Below, in pieces: positions 1 to 7,577 of a stretch of 64,000 nt of DNA (its first letter is position 1; the number at the start of each line of letters is the position of its first letter). The stretch lies in contig DASWKF010000084.1 in assembly GCA_036396795.1 (NCBI GenBank), positions 1-64,000 of the forward strand. Direction: 5' to 3'. A model generated the notes under the pieces. The model searched no databases. It was not told the origin of the DNA and saw nothing but the letters and a program-made list of their open reading frames with translations. The position numbers and the translations under genes are program-made. This stretch comes from JAHEEM01 sp036396795 (GTDB lineage: Bacteria > Pseudomonadota > Gammaproteobacteria > Steroidobacterales > Rariloculaceae).

Positions 1-497
1 CCTGAGGCGGGTGCTCTTAGATGACCGCCTTATCTGGCCAGATGGATGCTGGAAGCAGATGGTGCGTTGCGTTCAAGGCAGGAGTTCCAGTCAGCCAGCG
101 TATCCAGGAGAGAGTTCGAAGTTTGTCCCTTCGGGCGCGCCATAAAATCACGCGACTTCGCGCATCGCCGTGGGGTTCGCGTAGGCAGTGTGTAGGAAAG
201 CGTCCTGGCAACTTCCGTTACGCCGACCCCTTCTCCGAAAGCGCAGATTCTGGCGCTAGCTGCGTGGCGCCGCGCAGGCAGGTCCGCTCACGCCCGTTGC
301 CAGCCACGACGCCGAGGTCGTTGCCGCGAACCTGCCCGAGGGGAATAATGCGAGATCGGAGTACTGCGGCGTGCCGAGCGTCGCTTTCAGTATTCCGGGC
401 CGATCGTCGCCGTCGGGAAACAGGCGCCTCAGACATTGTGCACATGCTTTAGGACGCGGACCGATGGGCCTTCGCGCAACCTTGATCGAAAGCTGGT
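1..497. other. Intergenic stretch with no convincing gene
   Basis: No reading frame here has a recognisable product, a good ribosome-binding site or a family motif. The open frames on both strands overlap one another as expected for GC-rich DNA. The only structured element is the tRNA-tail-like repeat at 106-142. The stretch probably belongs to the accessory island that runs to about 6.8 kb. Confidence 0.5.
106..142 (+). repeat. tRNA-3'-end-like dispersed repeat, copy A
   Basis: A 37-base element that reappears at 5854-5890 with 35 of 37 positions identical by ungapped comparison. It contains TTCGAA, as in a T-loop, and ends in CGGGCGCGCCA, which reads like the acceptor strand, discriminator base and CCA of a tRNA-Arg. 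No 5' tRNA half lies upstream, so it is not a tRNA gene. Seen: the repeat and its resemblance. Inferred: an attachment-site remnant or cassette boundary. Confidence 0.55.
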
Positions 498-1289
498 ATG
501 AAGCAGCCTGACGCCCGACCTTTCGCAGTTCTGGAATACATGCTCCGGCACCAGCGGCTGCTCCTGTCGCTGGTCCTGTTGCTGACTGTGTCGCTGAGTT
601 GGCTGTGGATTGCGGCGATGGCGCGGGATATGTACGGGTCCATGCAGGGTCTGTCGGCGTGGATGATGACTCCCGCCTGGGACGCGACACACCTTTTGCT
701 GCTGTGGGCCATGTGGGCGGTAATGATGGTAGCCATGATGCTGCCTTCCGCGTCGCCAATGCTGCTGTTGTACCTGCAGGCAGCGCGCGTCCGAAAAGAA
801 GATTCCCCGGCGGCCTTGCGAGTCTGTGTACTGGCAGGCGGCTACCTGTCCGTGTGGGCTGTGTTCAGCGTTGGAGCGACGTGGCTCCAGCGGATCCTGG
901 CGACGCAGGGAATCTTGTCACCGATGATGGAACCGGCATCCGCGACCACGAGCGCTTTGCTGTTGCTGATTGCCGGCGTTTACCAAATGACGCCCTCGAA
1001 GCGCGTGTGTCTGCAGTCCTGCCGGTCGCCGTTGTCGTTCCTGATGGGGCGCTGGCGGTCGGGCTGGATCGGGGCGTACCGCATGGGCATCGAGCATGGC
1101 GCTTACTGCCTAGGATGCTGCTGGGCCTTGATGTTGCTGTTATTCGCCGGCGGCGTGATGAACCTTGCCGTTATCGCCGCACTCACGGCATGGGTACTTG
1201 TCGAGAAACTGCTTCCGGCGGGCGAACACAGCGCGCGCGTGAGCGGCGTGCTGTTGATTGGCACTGGGGTCTGGATGCTGGCAGGGTAA
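498..1289 (+). CDS. DUF2182 family integral membrane protein
   Basis: A 263-residue polytopic membrane protein of the DUF2182 family (predicted metal-binding integral membrane protein). Family hallmarks are visible: the MWAVMMVAMMLPSASPM segment at about 75-95, the PSKRVCLQSCRSPLSFL loop near 170, and GIEHGAYCLGCCWALM near 200. The cysteine and histidine pattern in the last two suggests metal or redox chemistry at the membrane, but no function is established to my knowledge. The gene abuts, tail to tail, a DUF1326 protein on the other strand. From what I know of these families the two often occur together, so a shared role is likely. The ATG has only a weak upstream Shine-Dalgarno. Confidence 0.85.
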   Translation: MKQPDARPFAVLEYMLRHQRLLLSLVLLLTVSLSWLWIAAMARDMYGSMQGLSAWMMTPAWDATHLLLLWAMWAVMMVAMMLPSASPMLLLYLQAARVRKEDSPAALRVCVLAGGYLSVWAVFSVGATWLQRILATQGILSPMMEPASATTSALLLLIAGVYQMTPSKRVCLQSCRSPLSFLMGRWRSGWIGAYRMGIEHGAYCLGCCWALMLLLFAGGVMNLAVIAALTAWVLVEKLLPAGEHSARVSGVLLIGTGVWMLAG

Positions 1290-1922
1290 TCAGGCAGCTT
1301 TCGCCGGCGCGTTGGTCCAGTCGAAATCGTAGAGAATCCAGTTGGTGTTCTCGAAGTCCAGTGACAGTCCGCCCGCGCTGGCTTGAAACGAGCCTTTACC
1401 GCACTGACCGCGCGTCCAGATGAAACCGTCCGGCAGGTCGACATTGGCAAGGTGCTCCTCGCCGGTTACGGGGTTCTTAAAGGTGTCGCCGCGCCCTTCG
1501 GCAATGCCCGCCGCGCGAAACACGCTTTTCAGGCCCTCTCCCTCGATCGTGATGCTCGCTTTTTCCAGCCCGACGACCTCGAAGGTTGGCCCGAGAAGTT
1601 CCCACGGCAATCCGCCGAGTTGCCCTGTGCAGATCTGTGACAGGGCCTCTATCTGTTCGTCCGTCGTGGACGGTTCGACGACGAATACGGCCTTGCCGTT
1701 GCCATCGTGTATGGCTTTGGGCCAGAGGACAATCGCCGCACATTTCACGCCGGCCAGGTCGACGTCGCCGCAGTAGCCCTTCGCGATGTCCAGCCCGACA
1801 AGTGCACGGCAACTGCCATCTTCCGAATTGGGAAAACCCGCGAAATTGCAGCCGCAGCCGAAATCACAGTTGCAGAACTCGTATCCCCGCCCTCGAAGTG
1901 ACCAGATTCGTGCGGACGCCAT
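1290..1922 (-). CDS. DUF1326 domain protein
   Basis: A 210-residue soluble protein of the DUF1326 family. The N-terminal cysteine cluster (FCNCDFGCGCNFAGFP, residues 16-31) is the family signature and looks like a metal or redox site. A later conserved stretch includes the AGGLSLDFENTNW region near the C-terminus. The ATG is supported by GGAGGAG eight bases upstream. No signal peptide is evident, so it probably acts in the cytoplasm beside its convergent partner, the DUF2182 membrane protein. The stop codons of the two genes abut at 1289/1290. Function unknown. Confidence 0.85.
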   Translation of the reverse strand: MASARIWSLRGRGYEFCNCDFGCGCNFAGFPNSEDGSCRALVGLDIAKGYCGDVDLAGVKCAAIVLWPKAIHDGNGKAVFVVEPSTTDEQIEALSQICTGQLGGLPWELLGPTFEVVGLEKASITIEGEGLKSVFRAAGIAEGRGDTFKNPVTGEEHLANVDLPDGFIWTRGQCGKGSFQASAGGLSLDFENTNWILYDFDWTNAPAKAA

Positions 1923-2026
1923 TTTGTTATCTCCTCCAAAACGCGAAGTTCTGTCCCGACCGGTAGCCTACTATGAAGCCTAGTGCACCGAGGGGCCTCC
2001 GGCAAGAGAAGCGGTGAACCTGGCAG

Positions 2027-2052
2027 GGTTTCGAATCTCTCCGGGCGCGCCA
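2027..2052 (+). repeat. tRNA-Arg 3'-end-like fragment, copy B
   Basis: Twenty-six bases that read as the T-loop, T-stem 3' side, acceptor strand, discriminator and CCA of a bacterial tRNA-Arg (TTCGAATCTCTC then CGGGCGC-G-CCA). The 75 bases upstream do not contain the matching 5' acceptor strand, D-arm or anticodon arm, so this is a tail fragment rather than a gene. It is closer to a canonical tRNA than copies A and C. Such tails are typically left by integrases that target tRNA 3' ends; no integrase is visible here. Confidence 0.5.
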
Positions 2053-2282
2053 CTAACCCGTTATAGGACGTCCATTCGCGACCTGTTTCCGATTGATTCT
2101 TCGGGGTTATCTCGTTGCGATGGAAGAAACACACTGAACCGCCACGCGCCAGTGCCCAGATTCGTCAGCTATGGCGCGCCATCTTCCATTGATGTCTGGC
2201 TCGGTCCACCAACGTCTTACTCGATAGCGAGTGGGCCGATCTCCCCCCAGCCATGGAATGGCAGGATTTCAGTGCTGACATG

Positions 2283-2309
2283 AAATTCCACCAATAAAAG
2301 GTGGATTTT
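2283..2309. promoter_or_regulatory. Inverted repeat upstream of the DUF4143 ATPase
   Basis: Arms AAATTCCACC and GGTGGATTTT pair at nine of ten positions around a seven-base A-rich loop, ending 17 bases before the ATPase start codon. The position suits an operator or a hairpin in the 5' leader that would limit translation. No trans-acting factor can be named. Confidence 0.4.
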
Positions 2310-2326
2310 CATGGTAAGCTCGGTCA

Positions 2327-3523
2327 ATGATCGAGCGAGCGTACCTGCTGGCGCGGATAAAGCGCGCACTGAAACGCAGCCGCGTGGTCGCTCTCATCGG
2401 ACCACGCCAGAGCGGCAAGACCACTCTGGCTCGCCAGACCGTGGCGGGAAGTTCGGTCAATTATTTTGATCTCGAGAACCCGGCCAGCCTCGCCCGCCTC
2501 GAACAACCGCTGACCGCGCTCGAGACTCTGCGCGGTACGGTGGTGGTCGATGAAATCCAGCACCGTCCGGACCTTTTTCCAATACTGCGCGTGCTCGCCG
2601 ACCGCAAGCCCTTGCCTGCACGCTTTCTGATTCTGGGCAGTGCCTCTCCGGAACTGTTGCGCCAGTCCTCGGAATCTCTGGCCGGCCGGCTGGAAACGAT
2701 TCCCATGGCGGGGTTCGGCCTGGCGGAAGTCGGCACGAAAGCACTCAGCCGGCATTGGCAGCGCGGCGGGTTCCCGCTGTCTTACCTTGCGCGAACCAAT
2801 GAAGACAGCGCGACTTGGCGGCGACAATTCATTCAGACTTTTCTCGAGCGCGACGTACCGCAGCTCGGTATCCGCATTCCGGCTCCTGCGCTGCTGCGGT
2901 TCTGGACAATGATCGCCCATAGCCACGGCGGGATCTGGAGCGCGGCTGATCCGGCGCGATCATTGGGGATAGGCGAATCGACCGTGCGCCGTTACCTCGA
3001 CCTGTTCACGAGCCTGCTGATGGTGCGACAGTTACAGCCGTGGCATGAGAACTTGAGCAAACGCCAAGTCAAGGCACCCAAAGTCTATGTACGCGACAGC
3101 GGCTTGCTACACACATTGCTCGGTGTGGGGACGGAAAGTGAGTTACTGGCGCATCCCAAGAGCGGGGCTTCGTGGGAAGGCTACGCAGTGGAGGAAGTCC
3201 TCAGGGCGGCAGAACCCGATGAGGCCTATTTCTGGGCAACGCACCAGGGCGCCGAGCTCGATCTGCTACTGTTGAAGGGCGGTCGTCGTTTCGGCGTGGA
3301 GGTCAAGCGAATGGATGCCCCGACACTCACTCCTTCGATGCGTATCGCGCTTGCGGATCTGAAGCTCGAGCAGCTGACGGTCGTGTATCCTGGCAGCCAG
3401 TCCTATGAATTGGGACCTGAGGCTAGGGTACTGCCTCTCGATACAATTGTTGTCTCTGGCGCCGCCAGCCTTATGCGGGAGCGACGTCCTCGCGTGCGGC
3501 AGAATAATCTCAAGTCACGGTAG
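2327..3523 (+). CDS. AAA+ ATPase with DUF4143 domain
   Basis: A 398-residue ATP-binding protein of the common AAA (AAA_14) plus DUF4143 architecture. The Walker A motif GPRQSGKTT lies at about residues 25-33 and a Walker B-like VVVDEIQ at about 72-78, with the sensor-like ILGSASPELL following. The C-terminal half has the DUF4143 winged-helix region and a GAELDLLLL...GVEVKR segment resembling a PD-(D/E)XK nuclease core. These proteins are widespread accessory genes of unknown role, often near toxin-antitoxin genes, as here. The gene looks intact. A 27-base inverted repeat precedes it. Confidence 0.88.
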   Translation: MIERAYLLARIKRALKRSRVVALIGPRQSGKTTLARQTVAGSSVNYFDLENPASLARLEQPLTALETLRGTVVVDEIQHRPDLFPILRVLADRKPLPARFLILGSASPELLRQSSESLAGRLETIPMAGFGLAEVGTKALSRHWQRGGFPLSYLARTNEDSATWRRQFIQTFLERDVPQLGIRIPAPALLRFWTMIAHSHGGIWSAADPARSLGIGESTVRRYLDLFTSLLMVRQLQPWHENLSKRQVKAPKVYVRDSGLLHTLLGVGTESELLAHPKSGASWEGYAVEEVLRAAEPDEAYFWATHQGAELDLLLLKGGRRFGVEVKRMDAPTLTPSMRIALADLKLEQLTVVYPGSQSYELGPEARVLPLDTIVVSGAASLMRERRPRVRQNNLKSR

Positions 3524-3587
3524 CTACTGGTTCCGCTGCGCGTGTGCGGCGCCGATCATCAGCGCGGGCGCTCGAGATACGTTGAAC

Positions 3588-3932
3588 ATGTTCGTTGACA
3601 CGAGTGTCTGGTCGCTCGACGCAGGCACTGTTTACTGCACTGGCCTGGTGCTACAGGAACTCTTGCAGGGGTTCTCGAAACCAAAAGCGCACAAACAAAT
3701 CGTCGAGCACTTTGCGGCCTTGCCGCTACTGGTCCCGGACAGGGACGACCATATCCACGCAGCGAATATCAGGAATAGCTGCCGTCGAAAAGGCATACAA
3801 GCAGGAACAATTGGCGCTTTACTTGCACAACTATGTGTCCGCCATGACCTGACGATGTTGACGACCGATAAGGACTTTCAGAACATTGGCTCGGTCATTC
3901 CGCTATCGGTCTGGCATCCGCACAATGGATGA
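3588..3932 (+). pseudogene. Degenerate PIN-domain toxin (VapC-like), orphan
   Basis: A 114-residue PIN-domain protein that begins at MFVDTSVW; the longer upstream frame overlaps the ATPase gene and is not used. It matches the VapC group with the GLVLQELLQGF and LLAQLC blocks, but two faults are visible. About 25-30 residues are missing between VDTSVWSL and the TGLVLQE block. The motif normally read GTIDALLA is GTIGALLA (Gly76), which loses the third catalytic acid. Asp4, Glu24 and Asp94/96 remain. No antitoxin gene fits in the 64 bases upstream. Inferred to be an inactive toxin; it could still be expressed as a decoy or a binding protein. Confidence 0.65.
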
Positions 3933-4105
3933 TCCCGGCACTTCGACGAGCAGCTTTGGACGCTGCCGAACGGAATCGAAGGCCGTCCGCTGCGCGCCAC
4001 ATAGGAGAACGCTTCATGCTGACCACTCGACTCGCCTCTCATTCTCTCCAGAGCTCGGTTCGGAGCGGCCGTGGCGCTCGTGTCGGCTTTCTTCGGTTCG
4101 AATGA

Positions 4106-5446
4106 TCATCCAGCAGGCATCGCTTCAAGCCGCTTCGCGGATTTCGATAAGCCGTTCAGAATTGCGTCCAGCACATGCTGCGGAAACCCCTTCGCCAGAT
4201 CCAGCTGGACCGAGGCGATGGCGGCTGGCGTCGTTGCGAGAATGTCATCGATCAGCGGCTCAGCGGTTTCATCCAAGCCGCACTCTGCCGCCATGTGATT
4301 GAAGTGCCTGCGCTGGATATCTTTGAGCCGGTAGTGCTTGTTCTTGCCGCGCACCGACATCGCGAGCTTGGCGTTGTGCCATGAAATCGTGTTGGCGCCT
4401 TCGTCCATGATGGGCCATATCGACAGCACGTCGTAGAGCGGGGTCAGTTGAAAGCGTCCCTGGCTGAGTATGCGAATGCTGAAATTCTTTGCGTGACCGT
4501 CGGTGGCGGCAAGCATCCAGAACAGCAGCTGGGCTTTGATTAGGCACGCCAGATCGTCGTCGCGACTGACCGATCCTCTCAGAGTCCGGGCGATTTCGAG
4601 CAGGCCCGGTCCGCCGTCGCGCTCATATTTCATTGAGGACGGTGTGGCCGTCACTTGACAGAAATCTTCCTGCACGAGACGCAGCCAGTATTTCCCGCTC
4701 GAATGGAGTCGCCGATCGAACCTTTCTACCACGAGCACGTTCTGCGAACCGAACTGCGCGATTTCCGAGCGCGCGACGGGTAGCCCGTAGGCACGCAGAA
4801 TTCGCGCGCAGAGCCATTCGTTCTCTACGGACGTGCGCATATCTGCCTGCATCCCGCCCACGAGACCGAGCGGCAGCTTGAAAATATGGGTCGTGGGCGT
4901 GGCTCCCAGCGGCCGGCACCATTTGCCATCGTGGTACAGGAAAGCCGTCTTTTCCTGAGCGCCGGCAATCGAAATACGGAAGTCGTCGTCCATGGGATAT
5001 GTCGCGAACGACGGCGGCGATACGGTTTGAATCAACACCCGCTCGACTTCGGCCTCGGAGAGCGGCACTGCGTCAATCGCATACACGTCCTTCGGTTGCT
5101 CGCCGGGACCGAGCAGCTGCACCGCGCCGACACAGTCTCGCCCGATTTCGGCAAGGAGGTCGAATGCGTCGCGTGAGGCGGTATGGAAGCGATCCTGAAG
5201 ACGTTTTCGAATGGGGTCGGCATCGGGGAGCAGGTTGTCGAAGTAGTATTCGACGGGCCTGCCTTTGATCGAACCCCTATCCAGGCTGAACGGCAGGGAT
5301 AGCGACAGGGGGCGCCCTTCCTCCGATTCCATCCAGGCGGCGTCATATTGGAACTCCGTCTGACCCCGGGCCGGTATCCGCCACTCGCCGGCAAGCCTGC
5401 CGTTGATCCAAACCGAAAGCGCGCGCGCGCGGGATTTTCTACCCAT
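4106..5446 (-). CDS. hipA: HipA family serine/threonine kinase toxin
   Basis: A 446-residue kinase toxin of the HipA family. In the characterised Escherichia coli protein the activity phosphorylates glutamyl-tRNA synthetase and arrests growth; the substrate here is not known. Visible motifs: RISIAGAQEK with the autophosphorylated Ser at about 159, HIFKLP with the ATP-contacting Lys190, the catalytic block ATDGHAKNF with Asp316, and the metal-binding YDV at 338-340. The start was placed at MGRKSR, two bases after the hipB stop, because the longer frame overlaps hipB. All key residues are present and the length is family-typical, so the toxin looks functional, unlike its neighbours. Confidence 0.92.
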   Translation of the reverse strand: MGRKSRARALSVWINGRLAGEWRIPARGQTEFQYDAAWMESEEGRPLSLSLPFSLDRGSIKGRPVEYYFDNLLPDADPIRKRLQDRFHTASRDAFDLLAEIGRDCVGAVQLLGPGEQPKDVYAIDAVPLSEAEVERVLIQTVSPPSFATYPMDDDFRISIAGAQEKTAFLYHDGKWCRPLGATPTTHIFKLPLGLVGGMQADMRTSVENEWLCARILRAYGLPVARSEIAQFGSQNVLVVERFDRRLHSSGKYWLRLVQEDFCQVTATPSSMKYERDGGPGLLEIARTLRGSVSRDDDLACLIKAQLLFWMLAATDGHAKNFSIRILSQGRFQLTPLYDVLSIWPIMDEGANTISWHNAKLAMSVRGKNKHYRLKDIQRRHFNHMAAECGLDETAEPLIDDILATTPAAIASVQLDLAKGFPQHVLDAILNGLSKSAKRLEAMPAG

Positions 5447-5448
5447 CC

Positions 5449-5697
5449 CTACCACTCGGTCTTGGATGAGCGGTGCATGGGCGGCCGATCCTGGATAATG
5501 AGCTCGAGCCCTAGCAGGTTGGCGAGCTCCAAGAGACGTTCGACCGTGAGGCTGCCGGGGTTCGTTTCGATTTCGGACAGACGATTCTGGCTGATCGCCA
5601 ATTTGGCGGCCAGTGCGCGTTGCGACAGCTTGAAAGCGCGCCTGCGGGTTGCGAGGATTTGTCCCAATTGGGAGCTGTGGGTCAGGACTTGGCTCAT
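5449..5697 (-). CDS. hipB: HipB-like antitoxin, XRE-family repressor
   Basis: An 82-residue helix-turn-helix protein that should neutralise the adjacent HipA and repress the operon. The HTH spans about residues 12-50 (LGQILATRRRAFKLSQ, then LAAKLAISQNRLSEIE). It is followed by a dimerisation segment and a short tail that could contact HipA. It is the first gene of a two-gene operon, two bases from hipA. Two perfect copies of a TATCGC-N5-GCGATA sequence lie just upstream and are the expected operators. Confidence 0.9.
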   Translation of the reverse strand: MSQVLTHSSQLGQILATRRRAFKLSQRALAAKLAISQNRLSEIETNPGSLTVERLLELANLLGLELIIQDRPPMHRSSKTEW

Positions 5698-5734
5698 AAT
5701 CTACACACAATCGGTATTATCGATAGCGCATGTA

Positions 5735-5777
5735 TATCGCCTAAAGCGATAAATGTCAATTATCGCTTTAGGCGATA
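5735..5777. promoter_or_regulatory. Paired operators of the hipBA module
   Basis: Two 17-base sites, TATCGCCTAAAGCGATA at 5735-5751 and its exact reverse complement at 5761-5777, are separated by nine bases. Each has TATCGC...GCGATA dyad symmetry, the same design as the TATCC-N8-GGATA operators known for E. coli HipB. They start 38 bases upstream of the hipB start codon, so HipB binding would block the promoter. Confidence 0.75.
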
Positions 5778-5853
5778 TCAATATGGTTCCGTCGCGGCAC
5801 CACACTGGTGCGGGAGACGTAGGAGGTAGTGGCTCCAATCCGTCAGTATTTTG

Positions 5854-5890
5854 AGGAGAGAGTTCGAAGTTTGTCCTTCCGGGCGCGCCA
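5854..5890 (+). repeat. tRNA-3'-end-like dispersed repeat, copy C
   Basis: Second near-identical copy of the 37-base element at 106-142. It lies between the hipBA promoter region and the orphan higA, about where a higB toxin gene would be expected. It again ends CGGGCGCGCCA. Confidence 0.6.
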
Positions 5891-5957
5891 ATTTCTCTTG
5901 GTCCATTCCTTGCGCAGCGGACTGAAACTGCGTCCACTCAGTAGGTGGAGGCCGGCA

Positions 5958-6215
5958 ATGAGCAAGAAGCTACCGCCGGTAAATCCCGGCGAAATCCTGC
6001 GCGAGGAGTTCCTCAAGCCGTTGAAACTGAGCGCGTACCGGATCGCCAAGGATCTGAAAATTCCGGCGAACCGAATCACCGGCATCGTTAACGAAGAGCG
6101 ATCCATCACGGCAGATACGGCCCACTACTTCGGTACGAGCGCTGAGATGTGGATGAACCTGCAAGCCCGCCATGATCTGCGCATCGCACAGCGTGCCGCC
6201 CCGCGGCAAAGCTAA
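5958..6215 (+). CDS. higA: HigA-type antitoxin, orphan, with a short internal deletion
   Basis: An 85-residue protein of the HigA/VapI addiction-module antidote family (XRE-type HTH). It begins MSKKLPPVNPGEILREEF, the standard family opening; the longer upstream frame runs through the repeat and is rejected. The usual segment ITADTALRLARYFGTSAEFW appears as ITADTAHYFGTSAEMW, about four residues short in the helix after the recognition helix. No higB toxin gene lies upstream or downstream. It may be a decaying remnant or a free-standing repressor or anti-toxin. Confidence 0.8.
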   Translation: MSKKLPPVNPGEILREEFLKPLKLSAYRIAKDLKIPANRITGIVNEERSITADTAHYFGTSAEMWMNLQARHDLRIAQRAAPRQS

Positions 6216-6514
6216 GCAAAGTCCCGCGCCACGAAGTTGCCGCGGCTTAGTTTTCAACGCCGGAATTGATCCACGATTGCGGGTGATCGAAGGCTGCATC
6301 GGCGGTAGTTGGGTTTTCGAACTCATGACGTCGCACGGGTGTCTCGACGCCGATAAACGCGGCCGACCATGCCCCGCAGGGTGTCAGCGTTTCTCCGGGG
6401 GAATGTCTCTAATGCGTGCCGAGTGCTGTGCGATGTCGTCAAGGCTGTAGGAGAGCTGGCGGCGCTTCGTTGAAGCGGGCCGCTTCGCGAGGGACAGTCC
6501 CGGACGCCATTCGG
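6216..6514. other. Intergenic stretch, nothing recognised
   Basis: Just under 300 bases between higA and the DUF1272 gene. Overlapping open frames exist but show no family motif or credible start. It may be eroded accessory DNA. Confidence 0.45.
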
Positions 6515-6694
6515 TTACTGGGCGAATTGGCGGGGAACGAAGCCGCCGCCGCAATTCGGGCATACGTTGTCCAGCCTGGACTGGACGCAATCCGCGCAGA
6601 ATGTGCACTCATACGTGCAGATGCGCGCTTCCACAGCGTGCGGCGGCAGGTCCTTATCGCAGAACTCGCAGTTCGGCCGCAGCTCGAGCGCCAT
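6515..6694 (-). CDS. DUF1272 family small zinc-ribbon-like protein
   Basis: A 59-residue protein beginning MALELRPNCEFCDKDLPP, a close match to the DUF1272 family as I know it (ELRPNCE.CD.DLPP). Eight cysteines are arranged as CEFC, CTYEC, CADC and CPNC, which is very likely two zinc sites. The family has no established function. The gene is short enough to be missed by length filters but has the family's usual length. A conflicting frame on the plus strand has no support. Confidence 0.85.
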   Translation of the reverse strand: MALELRPNCEFCDKDLPPHAVEARICTYECTFCADCVQSRLDNVCPNCGGGFVPRQFAQ

Positions 6695-6816
6695 TCTGGT
6701 TCTCCTGGCACATCAGGTGTGATCAGCGGACCGCTGCCACCGCCGGCGATTCTATCTCAACCAACTGACTTGCTTCATAGCCACGGGGGTCGCGCTCGAT
6801 GACGTTGGGTCGCCAA

Positions 6817-7575
6817 CTACTCGTCCTTGAGCGCCTCGGCGTAGGCATAACACTCGTACTCGAGTATCTGCGCGTTGGGCTCCTGGCGGCGATACAACGG
6901 TAAGCTGATCTTCCACGGCCGCGAGAACACTTGCGGATCCTCGATCGTCGCCGCGTACCAGATGTGGTCCGGGCCCGTCAGCGTGTAGGTCTCGACGACG
7001 TGCAGCGCGTCGCTGTGGTAGTTGCCGGAGCGGTCGAGCCAGGTCTGGTCGGTGAAGTGAATCACGTCGACGACGAGCGTGTCGCCGTCCCAATGCGCCC
7101 GCGAGTCGCCCATCCACCATTGAATCGGTCCCGGAGGATGCTCGCTGTCGATATAGATATTGCGAAAGCTGTGCACGTACTCGTAGAGGATCGTGACCTG
7201 ATCGGGCGTCTGGACGATCTGGAACGGGTAAGGCATGTAGGTGATGCGCGGCACGCCGGCCATGTAGCAGCTCGCTTCCGGGTCGTCGGTCGCCCGGTTG
7301 GCGTAGTTCCGGTGGCGTTGCTCCAAGGCGGAAGGCAAATAGGGTATCTCGCCGCCCTCGACGATGCCTTGGCCGGCGGGAACGCCGAGCTCGCCGGGGT
7401 GATCCTCGATGTTCCAGACGGCCGGGCTCAACGCCTGCCAGATGCCGCGCAAGTCCGGGCGGCCGTCCGGCAGGCGCGGGATGGCGCTGCCCGCGGACGA
7501 GCCGGCCTGGCCGAGAGCCGCGGTCGAAGCGAGACAGAGTACCGCTGCCGTCGCGAGCGCAGCGGGCCGGCGCAT
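6817..7575 (-). CDS. Secreted protein of an uncharacterised RPDxxGxW family
   Basis: A 252-residue exported protein with a clear signal peptide (MRRPAALATAAVLCLASTAALGQ). After it comes LPDGRPDLRGIWQ, then a central block ITYMPYPFQIVQTPDQVTIL, and a WDGDTLVVDVIHF segment followed by ETYTLTGPDHIWY. The same order of blocks occurs in the 306-residue protein two genes upstream, so the two are paralogues. It is the third gene of an operon, two bases after the DUF6152 gene. The start was set at the signal peptide; a longer frame overlaps that gene. Function unknown; periplasmic or surface location inferred. Confidence 0.75.
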   Translation of the reverse strand: MRRPAALATAAVLCLASTAALGQAGSSAGSAIPRLPDGRPDLRGIWQALSPAVWNIEDHPGELGVPAGQGIVEGGEIPYLPSALEQRHRNYANRATDDPEASCYMAGVPRITYMPYPFQIVQTPDQVTILYEYVHSFRNIYIDSEHPPGPIQWWMGDSRAHWDGDTLVVDVIHFTDQTWLDRSGNYHSDALHVVETYTLTGPDHIWYAATIEDPQVFSRPWKISLPLYRRQEPNAQILEYECYAYAEALKDE

Positions 7576-7577
7576 CG

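Larger units (their letters stand above)
1923..2326. other. Intergenic stretch carrying repeat copy B and an inverted repeat
   Basis: About 400 bases without a supportable gene. It holds the promoter side of the DUF1326 gene, a tRNA-tail-like fragment at 2027-2052 and an inverted repeat at 2283-2309 just in front of the ATPase gene. Nothing else recognisable was found. Confidence 0.5.

Noticed and set aside
1970..2052. Complete tRNA-Arg gene ending at 2052
   Set aside because: The 3' tail is tRNA-like but the expected GCGCCCG acceptor strand, D-arm and anticodon arm are missing upstream.
2170..2182. Fourth copy of the tRNA-tail repeat
   Set aside because: Only the short palindrome TGGCGCGCCA is shared; there is no TTCGAA or flanking similarity.
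1..6800. Canonical integron or prophage
   Set aside because: No integrase, transposase, attC core sites or phage structural genes were found; the tRNA-like repeats alone do not show an integron.
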